Notes: a model not told the origin generated them from the letters alone. A stretch of 64,000 nt of DNA from an uncultured Shewanella sp. (GCF_947491715.1 NZ_CANLKR010000014.1:51049-115048); one strand, 5' to 3'. Shown: positions 27,068 to 37,011, counted from the stretch's first letter. Made by a program: numbers and translations.

Positions 27068-28084
27068 TCATGCCTCACAATTTAAAGTCTCGTTAATGCC
27101 TATACCGCCGTCACAACTATCCATTCCCGCTTGGCCGTCAAGCAGATCATCTTTAGCGCCGCCAATAAGTTGATCATTGCCATCCCCACCTAACAAGACA
27201 TCTTTACCGCCACTGCCGGAAATAACATCATCACCTGTTCCACCGTCTATAAAGTCCCAGCCAGATTTACCCTTTAATATGTCATTTCCGGCACCTCCAC
27301 ATATTTTATCTCCATTATCCCAACCATAAATGGTGTCATTGCCACCAAAGGCCATAATAACGTCCGCGTTATCAGTACCATCAATGTGATCATCACCACT
27401 GGTGCCCCAATGAGTGGCTTTCTCGTCAAAACATAAATCTTGGGTTAATGGATCGGTGAATGACTCGTTCACTTCATGCCCATCAGGAATATTATCATCA
27501 TCAGTATCCGCAAGAATGGGATTTGTGCCCCATAAATGCACTTCATCACGGTCAGAAATGTTATCGTTATCGGTATCAGCCAGCATGGGGTCAGTCAAAC
27601 TATCATTTAATTCGTATTCATCTGAAAGACCATCATTATCACTATCCGTTAAGTCCGACTCTGGAGCAATGACAGGCTCCTCATTGGAAGTCAGTTCTTC
27701 TGGTGCCAGATAATATACGCACACCTGGTTTCCACTTTGTACGTTTTTAATCATTTTACGCAATAATTCCTGTTCTAAATAAATCGTCACTGGCTGATGA
27801 GAGTTATCATATATTACTATCTCCCCATTAGTATTTATCTCAAACTTGAGAACGGCTTTGGAAGACGATTCATATACCTTCATATCCCCATTTGGCAAAC
27901 TGATTGAATGATGATAATAAGGGGGAATACAAGCTGTCATCATTACATCCTCCTCTTGCATTTCTTGCTCCTCCAATAGTGAAAGCCTTGATTCCAAACT
28001 GAATGCTATTGCGCTATACAAAAATAGAGTGAAAACAAGTACGCTCTTAAATACCCTACTTCCTTTCGATGTGAAATAATTCAT
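27068..28084 (-). CDS. secreted calcium-binding RTX-repeat protein
   Basis: 338 residues; strong ribosome site GGGGAGG just before ATG 28082-28084. Signal peptide KSVLVFTLFLYSAIAF. Residues about 35-135 form a unique domain (CIPPYYHHSISLPNGD...). Then three DxDxDGxxD thrombospondin-type calcium repeats (about 142-215) and about nine GGxGxD RTX units to the end, closing LNCEA. The C-terminal cassette, including CFDEKATHWGTSGDD and the final SCDGGxGIN, is a close paralogue of that of the RTX subtilase-like protein upstream. Each gene faces a copy of fba, so the two units arose by duplication. No protease domain is present. Function is unknown; calcium-stabilised secreted or surface protein is inferred. 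Confidence 0.8.
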   Translation of the reverse strand: MNYFTSKGSRVFKSVLVFTLFLYSAIAFSLESRLSLLEEQEMQEEDVMMTACIPPYYHHSISLPNGDMKVYESSSKAVLKFEINTNGEIVIYDNSHQPVTIYLEQELLRKMIKNVQSGNQVCVYYLAPEELTSNEEPVIAPESDLTDSDNDGLSDEYELNDSLTDPMLADTDNDNISDRDEVHLWGTNPILADTDDDNIPDGHEVNESFTDPLTQDLCFDEKATHWGTSGDDHIDGTDNADVIMAFGGNDTIYGWDNGDKICGGAGNDILKGKSGWDFIDGGTGDDVISGSGGKDVLLGGDGNDQLIGGAKDDLLDGQAGMDSCDGGIGINETLNCEA

Positions 28085-28550
28085 GATAACCTCCCCTAAA
28101 ACATTTAATCGAAGTAACCTTTATTGACTATCTCAAAGTGTTTAATTTGTTATCGTCTAATAACTCACTTCGACATCATGGCTACTTGATAGATATTTAC
28201 ATAAACAAAAGTTAATGTAGTGAAAGGTCATCGTGACTGATTAAAATAAAAGACACATCATGCTCAGGTATGGGATCTAGCCCAACTAAGAGATATTTAA
28301 CAGGCAAAGGCCAATACTTTAGTATTAGCCTCGATGTTATAACGAGCACATTTAAGATTAACAAGAGAAGGCATATATCACTGACAAAATCAAATACTAA
28401 TTTATATTAATTTAGGTATCATCACAGTTAAGATATTGATTTTTAAAACCATACAAAGCCTCACTAAACCAACTGAGTTGATTTGATTTGACTAGTAATC
28501 ATTTACCCCCAAACAACCTAAAAATATTGAAGGAACATATTAATACTCCC
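28085..28550. other. intergenic stretch upstream of the second RTX gene
   Basis: About 465 AT-rich bases. An 18-base segment at 28256-28273 (ACATCATGCTCAGGTATG) matches 15 of 18 bases with 26016-26033 upstream of the other RTX gene, where it contains the 14-base palindrome CATACCTAGGTATG. It may be a shared operator. Nothing else recognised. Confidence 0.4.
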
Positions 28551-29768
28551 TCAAGCATCTCTGGGTAAGCCTTTTTCTATACTGCGAATGACCCTTTGTG
28601 TTTTACGACTACCGACTAAAGCCACGCCTTTACTTATTTCCAATGCTTTACTTTCTTGCTGCTCAAGGGCCCAATCGATGTGCTCAAGCACCATCTCATC
28701 GACTTCATCGGTTTCTTTTCTATTTTTCAATGCTGCCACAATGGCTTCACTGGCAGGGGCATTGCCTAGCGCAATGGCAATGTTACGCAACCAACGTTTA
28801 TGCCCAATACGCCTGATAGCACTCCCTTCAGTGAGTTTTAAAAAGGTGCCTTCATTCCAAGCAAATAAGTTGAGCAGCTCAGGTTGTTTAAGGGGATCGC
28901 GTGTTTGAAAATCGGCCTCTATCGTTAACGGCGCTGCGCTATTAACAGGACAAACGAGCTGACAATCATCACAGCCGTAAATACGATTACCGATTAAGGG
29001 TCTAAATTCTTCGGGAATAGCCCCTTGCAGTTCAATGGTCAAATAAGAAATACAGCGACGACCATCCACCTCATAAGGGGCAACGATGGCATTGGTTGGA
29101 CAGGATTTAATACAGGCGACACAGGTATTACAGCCATCAGCAACAGGAATATCCACGGGCAAAGGTAAATCAATTAGCAGCTCACCTAAAAAAAACCAGC
29201 TTCCAGCCTCTTTATTGAGGATCAGCGAATGTTTTCCAGTCCAGCCTAGCCCTGCTTTTTCAGCTAATGGTCTTTCTAATACTGGCGCAGAATCGACAAA
29301 AGGACGAAAATTGGGTTTTTGAAGCCCAAGTTGAATAAGCTCGGCTTCAATTTTTTGGCCTAATTTTTTCAATCGATTGCGAATAAGCTTATGATAGTCA
29401 CGCCCACCTGCATAGCGAGAAATATAGCCTAAATTAGGATCTTTCAAATTATAAGCAAACCCTGCATCAACCGGTAAATAATTCATCCTTGCAGAAATCA
29501 CTCTCACGGTGCCAGTATGTAACTCATGGGGTCTGGCTCTCATCATGCCATGAGTTGCCATATAGGCCATTTCTCCATGATAACCTTTATCCAACCAAGC
29601 TTGTAATTTAGGCTCTTCACTTCTTAAATCTGTATCACAAATACCAATTTGAGCAAACCCTAGCTCCTTGCCCCACACTTTGATTTGCTGAGCTAGCTGA
29701 TTAAGTAAAAAAGGATCAAGTTGAGAATAATCAGTGATTGATTGAATAGAAGGGCTGCTGTCTGACAT
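28551..29768 (-). CDS. queG: epoxyqueuosine reductase
   Basis: 405 residues. Cobalamin-dependent iron-sulfur enzyme that makes the last step of queuosine synthesis in tRNA, reducing epoxyqueuosine. Signatures: catalytic Asp159 in VDSAPVLERPLAEKAGLGW; two 4Fe-4S sets, Cys213/216/219/223 (CNTCVACIKSCP) and Cys266/269/273 with Cys239 (CDDCQLVCP); and the C-terminal HEAT-like helices (GHKRWLRNIAIALGN). Length is slightly above the usual 350-390 because of an extended C-terminus. Alone in its direction here. Confidence 0.95.
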   Translation of the reverse strand: MSDSSPSIQSITDYSQLDPFLLNQLAQQIKVWGKELGFAQIGICDTDLRSEEPKLQAWLDKGYHGEMAYMATHGMMRARPHELHTGTVRVISARMNYLPVDAGFAYNLKDPNLGYISRYAGGRDYHKLIRNRLKKLGQKIEAELIQLGLQKPNFRPFVDSAPVLERPLAEKAGLGWTGKHSLILNKEAGSWFFLGELLIDLPLPVDIPVADGCNTCVACIKSCPTNAIVAPYEVDGRRCISYLTIELQGAIPEEFRPLIGNRIYGCDDCQLVCPVNSAAPLTIEADFQTRDPLKQPELLNLFAWNEGTFLKLTEGSAIRRIGHKRWLRNIAIALGNAPASEAIVAALKNRKETDEVDEMVLEHIDWALEQQESKALEISKGVALVGSRKTQRVIRSIEKGLPRDA

Positions 29769-30097
29769 GAATGACTTAACAAAAAATGGAATAGCATAAT
29801 AATAACAGTTATTGCATTATTCCTAAACTCATCCACAAAAAATACCACTATCACATAAAGACTTTTCAATCCATCTAATGCTAGAAACCTAAATTTTTAC
29901 CTGACTTTGAATTTTTACATTTGTCGTACCTGTGATCTTCATGTTAGACTCGCTTAGAATTATACTGGATTTTTTGTTATATTTATGTCGTATAAGCGCT
30001 CATTGTAAAATAACTGAGGCAAAATTTTCAGCATCAATTGATATATAACCTTCTGTTATCACAATCCTTAATCTACAATCAAAGGGAATTTGGTATT
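29769..30097. other. divergent promoter region between queG and the efflux operon
   Basis: AT-rich with no gene. It must carry the promoters for queG (leftward) and the metal-efflux operon (rightward). I see no MerR-type spaced dyad that I would trust, so how metal is sensed is not visible. Confidence 0.4.
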
Positions 30098-30478
30098 TTG
30101 CATCGCACAAAAACTTCACATCGCCAAGCGACATCGAAGTTAACACTGAATTTAGTGTTTTTAATATTTGTGTGCCAATTTTTTGCAAGCTGTGTGTCTG
30201 CTCATAGTCAATATCCACAAAATGGGCATAATTTCGACATTATGAAATGCCATTTTCATGACAGCAATACCCTCAATGTCAACCTCAATGATCTCAGTAA
30301 CGATGATGCCGATCATGAACATGACTTTCATTCCCATACTTCATGTCATCCCCCTGTTGAAATGAATCCATTAGCAACGCTTCCAAAAAGCCATGGTATT
30401 CCATTCCCGACTCTTAGTTATCAGGCCTGCAATTACGCACCTCCCATTCGCCCTCCTCATTCTTCATTTTTGATTTAG
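30098..30478 (+). CDS. small secreted His-rich protein heading the metal-efflux operon
   Basis: 126 residues from TTG 30098, chosen because AAAGGGAAT lies upstream and the signal peptide then follows a short basic start (LNLVFLIFVCQFFASCVSA, then HSQYPQ). The frame stays open 20 codons further upstream, without a ribosome site. The mature 90 residues are rich in His, Asp and Cys: NGHNFDIMKCHFHDS, DADHEHDFHSHTSCH. This is metal-binding character fitting a periplasmic metal chaperone or sensor. It lies 97 bases before the outer-membrane efflux gene on the same strand. Small His-rich proteins in this place are known in other czc/cnr-type loci, but the family is not assigned. Confidence 0.65.
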   Translation: MHRTKTSHRQATSKLTLNLVFLIFVCQFFASCVSAHSQYPQNGHNFDIMKCHFHDSNTLNVNLNDLSNDDADHEHDFHSHTSCHPPVEMNPLATLPKSHGIPFPTLSYQACNYAPPIRPPHSSFLI

Positions 30479-30575
30479 TCACACTCGAATAAAACTTAAC
30501 TAAATAAATATCATTTAACTATTAAAGTGATACTTATCAATGTCTTTTATATATTCAAAACTGGAGTCATATCCT

Positions 30576-31895
30576 GTGAAGAAGAATAAATCGATCTTAT
30601 TGTTTCAATGCCTGCGCATACTGGCAATAACGATAAACTGTGCACTCATAACACTCTTTACCACCCGCTTGGCTCAAGCTAATGAACAAGCTTCCATCAC
30701 TTTACCTTGGGTCATGGAGCAAACTTTATTAAACAATAGCCAGCTGCAAACCTTCCCTTACGATTTGAGAATAGAAGAAGCACGGATACTGCAAGCAGGG
30801 ATCACCCCTAACCCCGAATTATCTCTTGCTATCGATAATGTCTTAGGGACGGGTGAGGTACAAGGGATTGATAGTACCGAAACCACCTTAGTCCTGAGTC
30901 AACTTATCGAACTGGGCGAAAAACGGCAACGGCGCATTAATTTTGCCGTCAGCAACAAACAGCAACAAATCAATCAATATGAAATTCTACGCCTCGATAT
31001 ATTGTCAGAAGCCACACGTCGCTTTTATCAATTATTACGCTTACAAGCATTGATTAAATGGAATAACAAACGTATTGGGTTTGAAGCCCAAGCGCTAAAA
31101 GCAATCAAGCGTCGTGCCAAAGCTGGTAATATTTTACAAGCAGACGTTTCAAAAATGTCCTTAGAGCTGGCTCATTCAAGAATAGAATTACAACATTTAC
31201 AAGACATGATAACGGTTGAAAAACAGAGACTGGCATCAATGTGGGCAAAAGATGCCACGTTTTCTTCTGCACAAGGAGGACTAGAGTTACCCACAACCTT
31301 CCCCAGTAAAGCCGATGTTCTCAATGCCATAGAAACAGCGCCTGAATATGTGCAATTACTCAGTTTAGAACGAGTCATGCAAGCCAAAAGGCGACTCGAA
31401 GAAGCAAAAGGACAATATGACATAAACCTGGGTATGGGACTACGCCGTTTTGAAGATTACAACGATACTGCATTAGTCTTTTCCTTTTCTATGCCGTTAA
31501 ATTTCACGAACCCTAATCAAGGTAATATACTCGCAGCAAAAATCGAACAAGATAGAGTCTTCCAGCAACAGAAACTATTACGTGAGCAACTTCGATTAAG
31601 CTTACTGGAAATTCACCAAGCTATGATGAATAACGCCAAACAAGCCAAAAGATTAAAGCAAACACTGCTCCCCCTTGCGAAGCAATTATTAATTGATACC
31701 CAAGCGGTCTATAAAACGGGGCATGCCACAGTATTACAACTAGTGGATGCTCAAAAAGAATTATTCGCAATCGAACGTGAGATCATTGAAGCCAATGCGG
31801 CGGTATACCTACAACGGCTTGAACTTGCGCGTATTACCGGGCAAGCCATCCCTGCAACACTTAACACCTCTGTTGATGCTTTGGAGACAAAATAA
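30576..31895 (+). CDS. czcC: outer-membrane efflux protein of heavy-metal RND pump (CzcC-like)
   Basis: A TolC-family channel of 439 residues. GTG at 30576 is preferred over ATG 30540: GGAG lies 9 bases upstream, and the protein then starts MKKNKSILLF with a signal ending TRLAQA. The repeated TolC architecture is clear: ASITLPWVMEQTLLNN, ITPNPELSLAIDNVLGTGE, LSQLIELGEKRQRRI, the long helices with QADVSKMSLELAHSR, then the second repeat NLGMGLRRFEDYND. The DNVLGTG/ELGEKRQRR text is typical of CzcC/CusC-like partners. It forms the outer-membrane duct for the pump encoded next; its stop overlaps the next start by one base (TAATG). Confidence 0.9.
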   Translation: MKKNKSILLFQCLRILAITINCALITLFTTRLAQANEQASITLPWVMEQTLLNNSQLQTFPYDLRIEEARILQAGITPNPELSLAIDNVLGTGEVQGIDSTETTLVLSQLIELGEKRQRRINFAVSNKQQQINQYEILRLDILSEATRRFYQLLRLQALIKWNNKRIGFEAQALKAIKRRAKAGNILQADVSKMSLELAHSRIELQHLQDMITVEKQRLASMWAKDATFSSAQGGLELPTTFPSKADVLNAIETAPEYVQLLSLERVMQAKRRLEEAKGQYDINLGMGLRRFEDYNDTALVFSFSMPLNFTNPNQGNILAAKIEQDRVFQQQKLLREQLRLSLLEIHQAMMNNAKQAKRLKQTLLPLAKQLLIDTQAVYKTGHATVLQLVDAQKELFAIEREIIEANAAVYLQRLELARITGQAIPATLNTSVDALETK

Positions 31896-33154
31896 TGACA
31901 TATCCCCTTTCGACTCTGCAACTTAAGCCATTACTCGTCTTTTTGAGCTCTCTGTTTATAACCATACTCCTCTTTTCCAATATCAGTGTTGCCAGTGGCG
32001 ATGATCATGGCAATCATGATGCGCTTGAAGAAACGAGAGGACCTCATGGAGGAAAATTACTCCAAAAAGGAGAATTTGAAATTGAAATCACGCTTTATGA
32101 AGCGGGTATTCCACCAGAAATGCGCATTTACGCTTACCAATCAGGTAAGGCGATTGCTCCCAATAAGGTAGATCTTGATGTGCAATTAACTCGCCTTGGT
32201 GGAGAACAAAATAAACTGACCTTTACCCCTGAAAAAGATTATCTTGTTAGCCAGCAAGTGGTGACCGAGCCCCATTCTTTTGTGGTCAATGTCAATGCAA
32301 CATATCAACAACAGAAGCTTCAATGGCAATATGAAAGCTTTGAGGGAAGAACGCAGATAAGCAAGAGATTATTGGCCTTATCTGATGTCCAAACTCAAAA
32401 ATCAGGTCCACATCAACTCATTTTTACGGAACAGTTATTTGGTATTGTGGAACCCATTACTCATCATATTTTTAATGTTAATGCCCCTTACACGGGTATT
32501 GTCGATAAGCTATATGTCGGCATTGGCGATCAAGTTAAAAAAGGGCAGATCATTGCGAATATTATTAACAGCGACACTCTCAGTCTCTATCATGTAAAAA
32601 GCCCTGCCAATGGCCAAGTCACAGAGCAATTCCTTAATAAGGGCGATCACACGGGTAATGGCCCTATCGTTCGCATCAGCGATCTCTCATCGGTTTGGAT
32701 CGATTTATCCGCTTTTCCCTCTCAAATGGACAAACTGAAAGTCGGCCTCCCCGTTAAGGTACTCGATGATCACAATGAAGATAAAATTAACACAGAAATT
32801 AGCTATATTTCACCTTTGATGACAGGCGGGCACATCGCCAGAGCACGCGCAGTGATTGATAACACGCAAGGGCATTGGCGTCCGGGTATGCACATTAAAG
32901 CAGAAATTGAAACGGCAACAAAAACGGTTCCTATTGCCGTCAATGTCCAAGCAATACAAACCTTTCGAGGTCATCCTGTTGTCTTTGCCAAATATGGTAA
33001 TATCTTCGAAGTGCGTATGCTTAAACTTGGAGAAAGCGATGGCCAATATGTAGAAGTACTTGATGGTCTAGATGCTGGCGTTGAATACGTTTCAAAAAAC
33101 AGTTTTTTGATCAAAGCCGATATTCAAAAAAATGCTGCCAAGCATCAACACTAG
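31895..33154 (+). CDS. czcB: periplasmic adaptor of heavy-metal RND pump (CzcB-like)
   Basis: A 419-residue membrane-fusion protein. A signal-anchor (LLVFLSSLFITILLFSNISVASG) is followed by a His/Asp-rich segment (DDHGNHDALEETRGPHGGK) and a small N-terminal metal-handling domain as in CzcB. The adaptor core has paired lipoyl half-motifs (NAPYTGIVDKLYVGIGDQV; VKSPANGQVTEQFLNKGDH), then a beta-barrel and membrane-proximal domain. C-terminus is His-containing (NAAKHQH). It bridges the inner-membrane pump and the outer-membrane channel. Start overlaps the czcC stop, and czcA begins 12 bases after its end. Confidence 0.92.
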   Translation: MTYPLSTLQLKPLLVFLSSLFITILLFSNISVASGDDHGNHDALEETRGPHGGKLLQKGEFEIEITLYEAGIPPEMRIYAYQSGKAIAPNKVDLDVQLTRLGGEQNKLTFTPEKDYLVSQQVVTEPHSFVVNVNATYQQQKLQWQYESFEGRTQISKRLLALSDVQTQKSGPHQLIFTEQLFGIVEPITHHIFNVNAPYTGIVDKLYVGIGDQVKKGQIIANIINSDTLSLYHVKSPANGQVTEQFLNKGDHTGNGPIVRISDLSSVWIDLSAFPSQMDKLKVGLPVKVLDDHNEDKINTEISYISPLMTGGHIARARAVIDNTQGHWRPGMHIKAEIETATKTVPIAVNVQAIQTFRGHPVVFAKYGNIFEVRMLKLGESDGQYVEVLDGLDAGVEYVSKNSFLIKADIQKNAAKHQH

Positions 33155-33166
33155 GAAGTCTATCAT

Positions 33167-36100
33167 ATGATGAATGCAATCATTACCTTCTCATTGCAGC
33201 GACGCTATCTTATTTTAGCCATGACATTATTAGTCGCCGCTTTTGGTGTCTATAATACCCTAAAGTTACCTATTGATGCCGTTCCCGACATCACCAATAT
33301 CCAAGTACAAATTAATACTGCTGTTGATGGCTACTCACCTTTAGAATCAGAACAAAGAGTCACTTATTTAGTCGAAAACGCGATGGCGGGGATCCCCAAT
33401 TTAGATTATACCCGATCAATCAGTAAATATGGGCTATCTCAAGTTACTGTTATTTTTAAAGAAGGCACCGACCTTTATTGGGCTAGACAACAGATCAGTG
33501 AACGCCTACAAGGTATAAGAAGTGAACTCCCCGCCAGCGCAGAACCGGTTTTAGGCCCAATAGCCAGCGGCCTTGGAGAAATATTTACCTATGCAGTACG
33601 CGCCAAAAAAGGCGCAGTAAAAGCAGATGGTAGCGCTTATAACACTGAAGATCTTCGTACGATTCAAGATTGGATTATTCGTCCTCAACTCGTCAATATT
33701 CCCGGGATCACCGAAATTAACAGCATCGGCGGCTATGAACGTGAATATCAAGTTGCACCGGATCCCAGTAAATTATTGGCATTCAAAGTGACCTTAAATG
33801 ATGTTATTCAGGCACTCGAGCGTAACAACCTCAATGCAGGGGCAGGTTACATTGAGCGCAATGGAGAACAATGGCTAGTGCGCTCTCCTGGTCAACTGAA
33901 AAACCTAGATGATATTCGTAATGTCGTTATCACGAAACGAGACGACGCTCCTGTACGCATTAGTGATGTCGCCGAGGTTTTTTATGGCAAGCAACTTCGC
34001 ACTGGTGCTGCGACTCAAAACGGCGTTGAAACCGTTCTCGGAACAGCTTTTATGCTGATAGGGGAAAATAGCCGAGTCGTCGCTAAAAAAGTGGGTGACA
34101 AACTAATTGAAGTGAATAGAAGCTTGCCGCAAGGTATCATCGCGGAGGCTGTTTATGATCGCACCAGTCTGGTTGATAAAACCATTAATACAGTTAAAAA
34201 GAATCTCTTTGAAGGCGCGGTATTAGTCATTGTGGTCCTATTTGCATTGTTAGGTAACTTTAGGGCGGCCTTTATTACCGCGTTAGTGATCCCATTAAGC
34301 ATGCTGTTCGCCATTAGTGGCATGGCGACTAACCGTGTTTCGGGTAATTTAATGAGTTTAGGGGCTATAGACTTTGGTATCATCGTTGATGGTGCCGTCA
34401 TTGTCGTTGAAAATGCACTACGCCGCTTAGGTATAGCCCAGCATAGTCATGGTCGATTATTGACGTTAGAAGAGCGACTTAAGGTCGTGTGTCAGTCCAC
34501 AAAGGAAGTTTTCCGTCCCGCCGTATTTGGTATGCTCATTATTATGCTGGTCTACTTACCTATTTTTGCTCTTAATGGTGTTGAAGGAAAAATGTTCCAC
34601 CCCATGGCCTTCACTGTCGTCGCAGCACTCATTGGCGCCATGATATTTTCTGTGACCTTCATCCCCGCTGCTATTGCCATTTTTGTTAAAGGTAAAGTCA
34701 ACGAAAAAGAAAATTTTATCATGGTGAAAGCCCGCTCACTCTATGAACCTGTACTATTTTTCTCCTTAAAGCGACCCTTGTTATTGCTCACTATGGCTGC
34801 GGGAATAATCATTGTCAGCGTCATACAAACTACTCGTCTTGGCTCTGAATTTTTGCCTCAACTCGATGAAGGTGATATCGCCATGCATGCCATGAGGATC
34901 ACGGGAACAGGGTTACAACAATCAGTTGAAATGCAAATCCTGCTCGAAAGCCTCATTGCAGACATGGATGAAGTCGACAGCATCTTTTCAAAAATTGGCA
35001 CGCCAGAGGTGGCAACCGATCCTATGCCCCCTAATGTCGCCGATACTTTCATCATAATGAAGCCTCAGTCACAGTGGAGCGACCCCAATAAAACAAAAGC
35101 AGAATTTATTGACGAACTGCGCGAACTTGTCAATCATATTCCAGGTAATAATTACGAGTTCACTCAACCGATTGAGATGCGCTTTAACGAGCTAATTGCC
35201 GGCGTACGAACCGATGTCGCCTTGAGAATTTATGGCGATAACTTAGCTAAGCTCAAATCGGCAGGTGAACAAGCGGCAAACTTACTCAGTCAAATCAATG
35301 GCGCCAAAGATGCCCGCATGGAACAAATGTCTGGACTTCCGACTTTGTCGATTGAGCCCAATCGCGATCATTTAGCTTTACTTGGATTGAATATTGTCGA
35401 TGTACAACAAGCCATTCAAACCGCCATTTCAGGTGTTCAAACAGGCTTAATCTATGAAGGGGATCGTCGATTTAAACTGGTCGTACGATTATCTAGCGAT
35501 GATGCTAATATTCAATCTCTAGGCAATCTCCCTATTGCCCTTCCAGCAGATCTTAATCCTGACTTAAGTTATGTGCCATTAAAGGAAGTTGCCGACATTA
35601 TTCAAAAAGTCGGACCCAATCAAATTAACAGGCAAAATGGCAAACGCCATGTCATCGTAACGGCCAATGTAGAGAATCGAGATTTAGGCTCTTTCATTGC
35701 CGATACCAAGCAATTAATGAATGATAAGCTGGCGCTGAAAAGCGGTTACTGGATTGAGTACGGAGGCACCTTTGAACAGCTAGAGTCAGCCACACAAAGA
35801 TTGATGATAGTCGTCCCCCTCACTTTGTTATTAATCTTTGGCCTGCTTTATAGTGCATTTGGTTCAATAAGAGATTCATTCATTATCTTTACCGGCGTCC
35901 CTCTAGCGCTATCGGGTGGGGTGATCGCACTCGCACTGCGCGATATGCCCTTATCTATTTCCGCCAGTATCGGTTTTATCGCCCTATCGGGTATCGCCGT
36001 GCTTAATGGTGTTGTTATGTTATCTTTCATAAAAGAGTTGATTGAAAAGGGCACACCACTGCTTGATGCAATTAAACAAGGTGCCAGCCAACGCTTAAGA

Positions 36101-36322
36101 CCTGTGCTTATGACCGCCCTTGTAGCCAGTCTAGGCTTTATTCCAATGGCACTGAATACGGGAACAGGAGCAGAAGTGCAACGTCCTTTAGCCACAGTCG
36201 TCATAGGTGGTATTGTTTCATCGACTTTACTGACTCTAATCGTACTGCCGATACTCTATTTATTAGTGTATCGCGCCCGCCTACCTTTAGTGACAAAAGC
36301 ACCCGAACATTCTTCAAACTAG
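33167..36322 (+). CDS. czcA: heavy-metal efflux RND pump (CzcA-like)
   Basis: A 1051-residue inner-membrane proton/metal antiporter with twelve membrane helices. Helix 4 carries DFGIIVDGAVIVVEN (about residues 402-416), whose two Asp and Glu are the proton-relay signature of the HME1 (Co/Zn/Cd, possibly Ni) subgroup rather than the CusA copper type. N-terminal PIDAVPDITNIQVQINTAV is also typical of this family. The pump expels divalent metals from the periplasm or cytoplasm through the CzcB/CzcC partners encoded immediately upstream. The gene ends the operon; a terminator follows. Confidence 0.95.
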   Translation: MMNAIITFSLQRRYLILAMTLLVAAFGVYNTLKLPIDAVPDITNIQVQINTAVDGYSPLESEQRVTYLVENAMAGIPNLDYTRSISKYGLSQVTVIFKEGTDLYWARQQISERLQGIRSELPASAEPVLGPIASGLGEIFTYAVRAKKGAVKADGSAYNTEDLRTIQDWIIRPQLVNIPGITEINSIGGYEREYQVAPDPSKLLAFKVTLNDVIQALERNNLNAGAGYIERNGEQWLVRSPGQLKNLDDIRNVVITKRDDAPVRISDVAEVFYGKQLRTGAATQNGVETVLGTAFMLIGENSRVVAKKVGDKLIEVNRSLPQGIIAEAVYDRTSLVDKTINTVKKNLFEGAVLVIVVLFALLGNFRAAFITALVIPLSMLFAISGMATNRVSGNLMSLGAIDFGIIVDGAVIVVENALRRLGIAQHSHGRLLTLEERLKVVCQSTKEVFRPAVFGMLIIMLVYLPIFALNGVEGKMFHPMAFTVVAALIGAMIFSVTFIPAAIAIFVKGKVNEKENFIMVKARSLYEPVLFFSLKRPLLLLTMAAGIIIVSVIQTTRLGSEFLPQLDEGDIAMHAMRITGTGLQQSVEMQILLESLIADMDEVDSIFSKIGTPEVATDPMPPNVADTFIIMKPQSQWSDPNKTKAEFIDELRELVNHIPGNNYEFTQPIEMRFNELIAGVRTDVALRIYGDNLAKLKSAGEQAANLLSQINGAKDARMEQMSGLPTLSIEPNRDHLALLGLNIVDVQQAIQTAISGVQTGLIYEGDRRFKLVVRLSSDDANIQSLGNLPIALPADLNPDLSYVPLKEVADIIQKVGPNQINRQNGKRHVIVTANVENRDLGSFIADTKQLMNDKLALKSGYWIEYGGTFEQLESATQRLMIVVPLTLLLIFGLLYSAFGSIRDSFIIFTGVPLALSGGVIALALRDMPLSISASIGFIALSGIAVLNGVVMLSFIKELIEKGTPLLDAIKQGASQRLRPVLMTALVASLGFIPMALNTGTGAEVQRPLATVVIGGIVSSTLLTLIVLPILYLLVYRARLPLVTKAPEHSSN

Positions 36323-36344
36323 CAATCATACAGACTCCAAAATG

Positions 36345-36374
36345 AAAAGAGAGCATAAAACGGCTCTCTTTTTA
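36345..36374 (+). terminator. terminator of the efflux operon
   Basis: A perfect 10-bp stem (AAAAGAGAGC, 36345-36354, with GCTCTCTTTT, 36363-36372) with loop ATAAAACG, ending in T. It is 22 bases after the czcA stop. Confidence 0.85.
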
Positions 36375-36465
36375 TCTCTGCTAATTTGTAAAAATTTTGC
36401 ATTTAACATTAACAATCTGTATAAAAGCCCCTTCAATTGATCCCTGCCAATATAAAATAAAAACT

Positions 36466-37011
36466 ATGTTGTTATCAAAACCCGTGATTGTCCGCTTTTG
36501 TTTTTCAATAACGCTTCTACTCGGCCTTATCCAACCTGTCCAAGCAGACATTGAACGCTCAGGAGACATTATTCATTTATTATTGCCAGCTGCAACTCTC
36601 AGTGCAACAGCTCTTTATGAACCTAATTATCAAGGAAGTTGGCAACTTGTCAAAAGCGTAGGGGTTTCAAGGCTCAGCGTTGAAGCACTCAAATTTGGCA
36701 TAGACAAAACACGACCCAATGGCTCCGATGATGATTCTTTTCCATCAGGCCATACCGCCGATACCTTTGCAACAGCCACGTTTATACAGCAAAGATATGG
36801 CTGGAAGTGGGCCATTCCAGCCTATGCTGCTGCGAGTTTTGTTGGCTATACGCGCATCAATAGTTCACAGCATTACGTTGAAGATGTATTAGCCGGTGCG
36901 GCCATTGGAATACTCAGTGCCTGGTATTTTACCGAGCCCTATCAAGGGATAAAAATCACTCCCATTGCCACTGGTCAATATTATGGCGTTAATATTAACT
37001 ATGCTTTTTAA
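36466..37011 (+). CDS. PAP2-family phosphatase, exported
   Basis: 181 residues from ATG 36466, which gives a signal peptide MLLSKPVIVRFCFSITLLLG ending PVQA; the frame is open 23 codons further up without a good start. All three PAP2 motifs are present: KFGIDKTRPNG, FPSGHTAD, and GYTRINSSQHYVEDVLAG with catalytic His and Asp. Such enzymes hydrolyse phosphate from lipid phosphates, undecaprenyl pyrophosphate or soluble phosphoesters at the periplasmic face. The short, mostly soluble form suggests a periplasmic acid-phosphatase-like role. It is downstream of the efflux operon but behind its terminator. Confidence 0.88.
   Translation: MLLSKPVIVRFCFSITLLLGLIQPVQADIERSGDIIHLLLPAATLSATALYEPNYQGSWQLVKSVGVSRLSVEALKFGIDKTRPNGSDDDSFPSGHTADTFATATFIQQRYGWKWAIPAYAAASFVGYTRINSSQHYVEDVLAGAAIGILSAWYFTEPYQGIKITPIATGQYYGVNINYAF

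Noticed and set aside
30000..30218. A 72-residue minus-strand gene divergent from the efflux operon
   Set aside because: It overlaps the signal peptide of the His-rich protein in antisense, and composition and ribosome site support the plus-strand gene instead.
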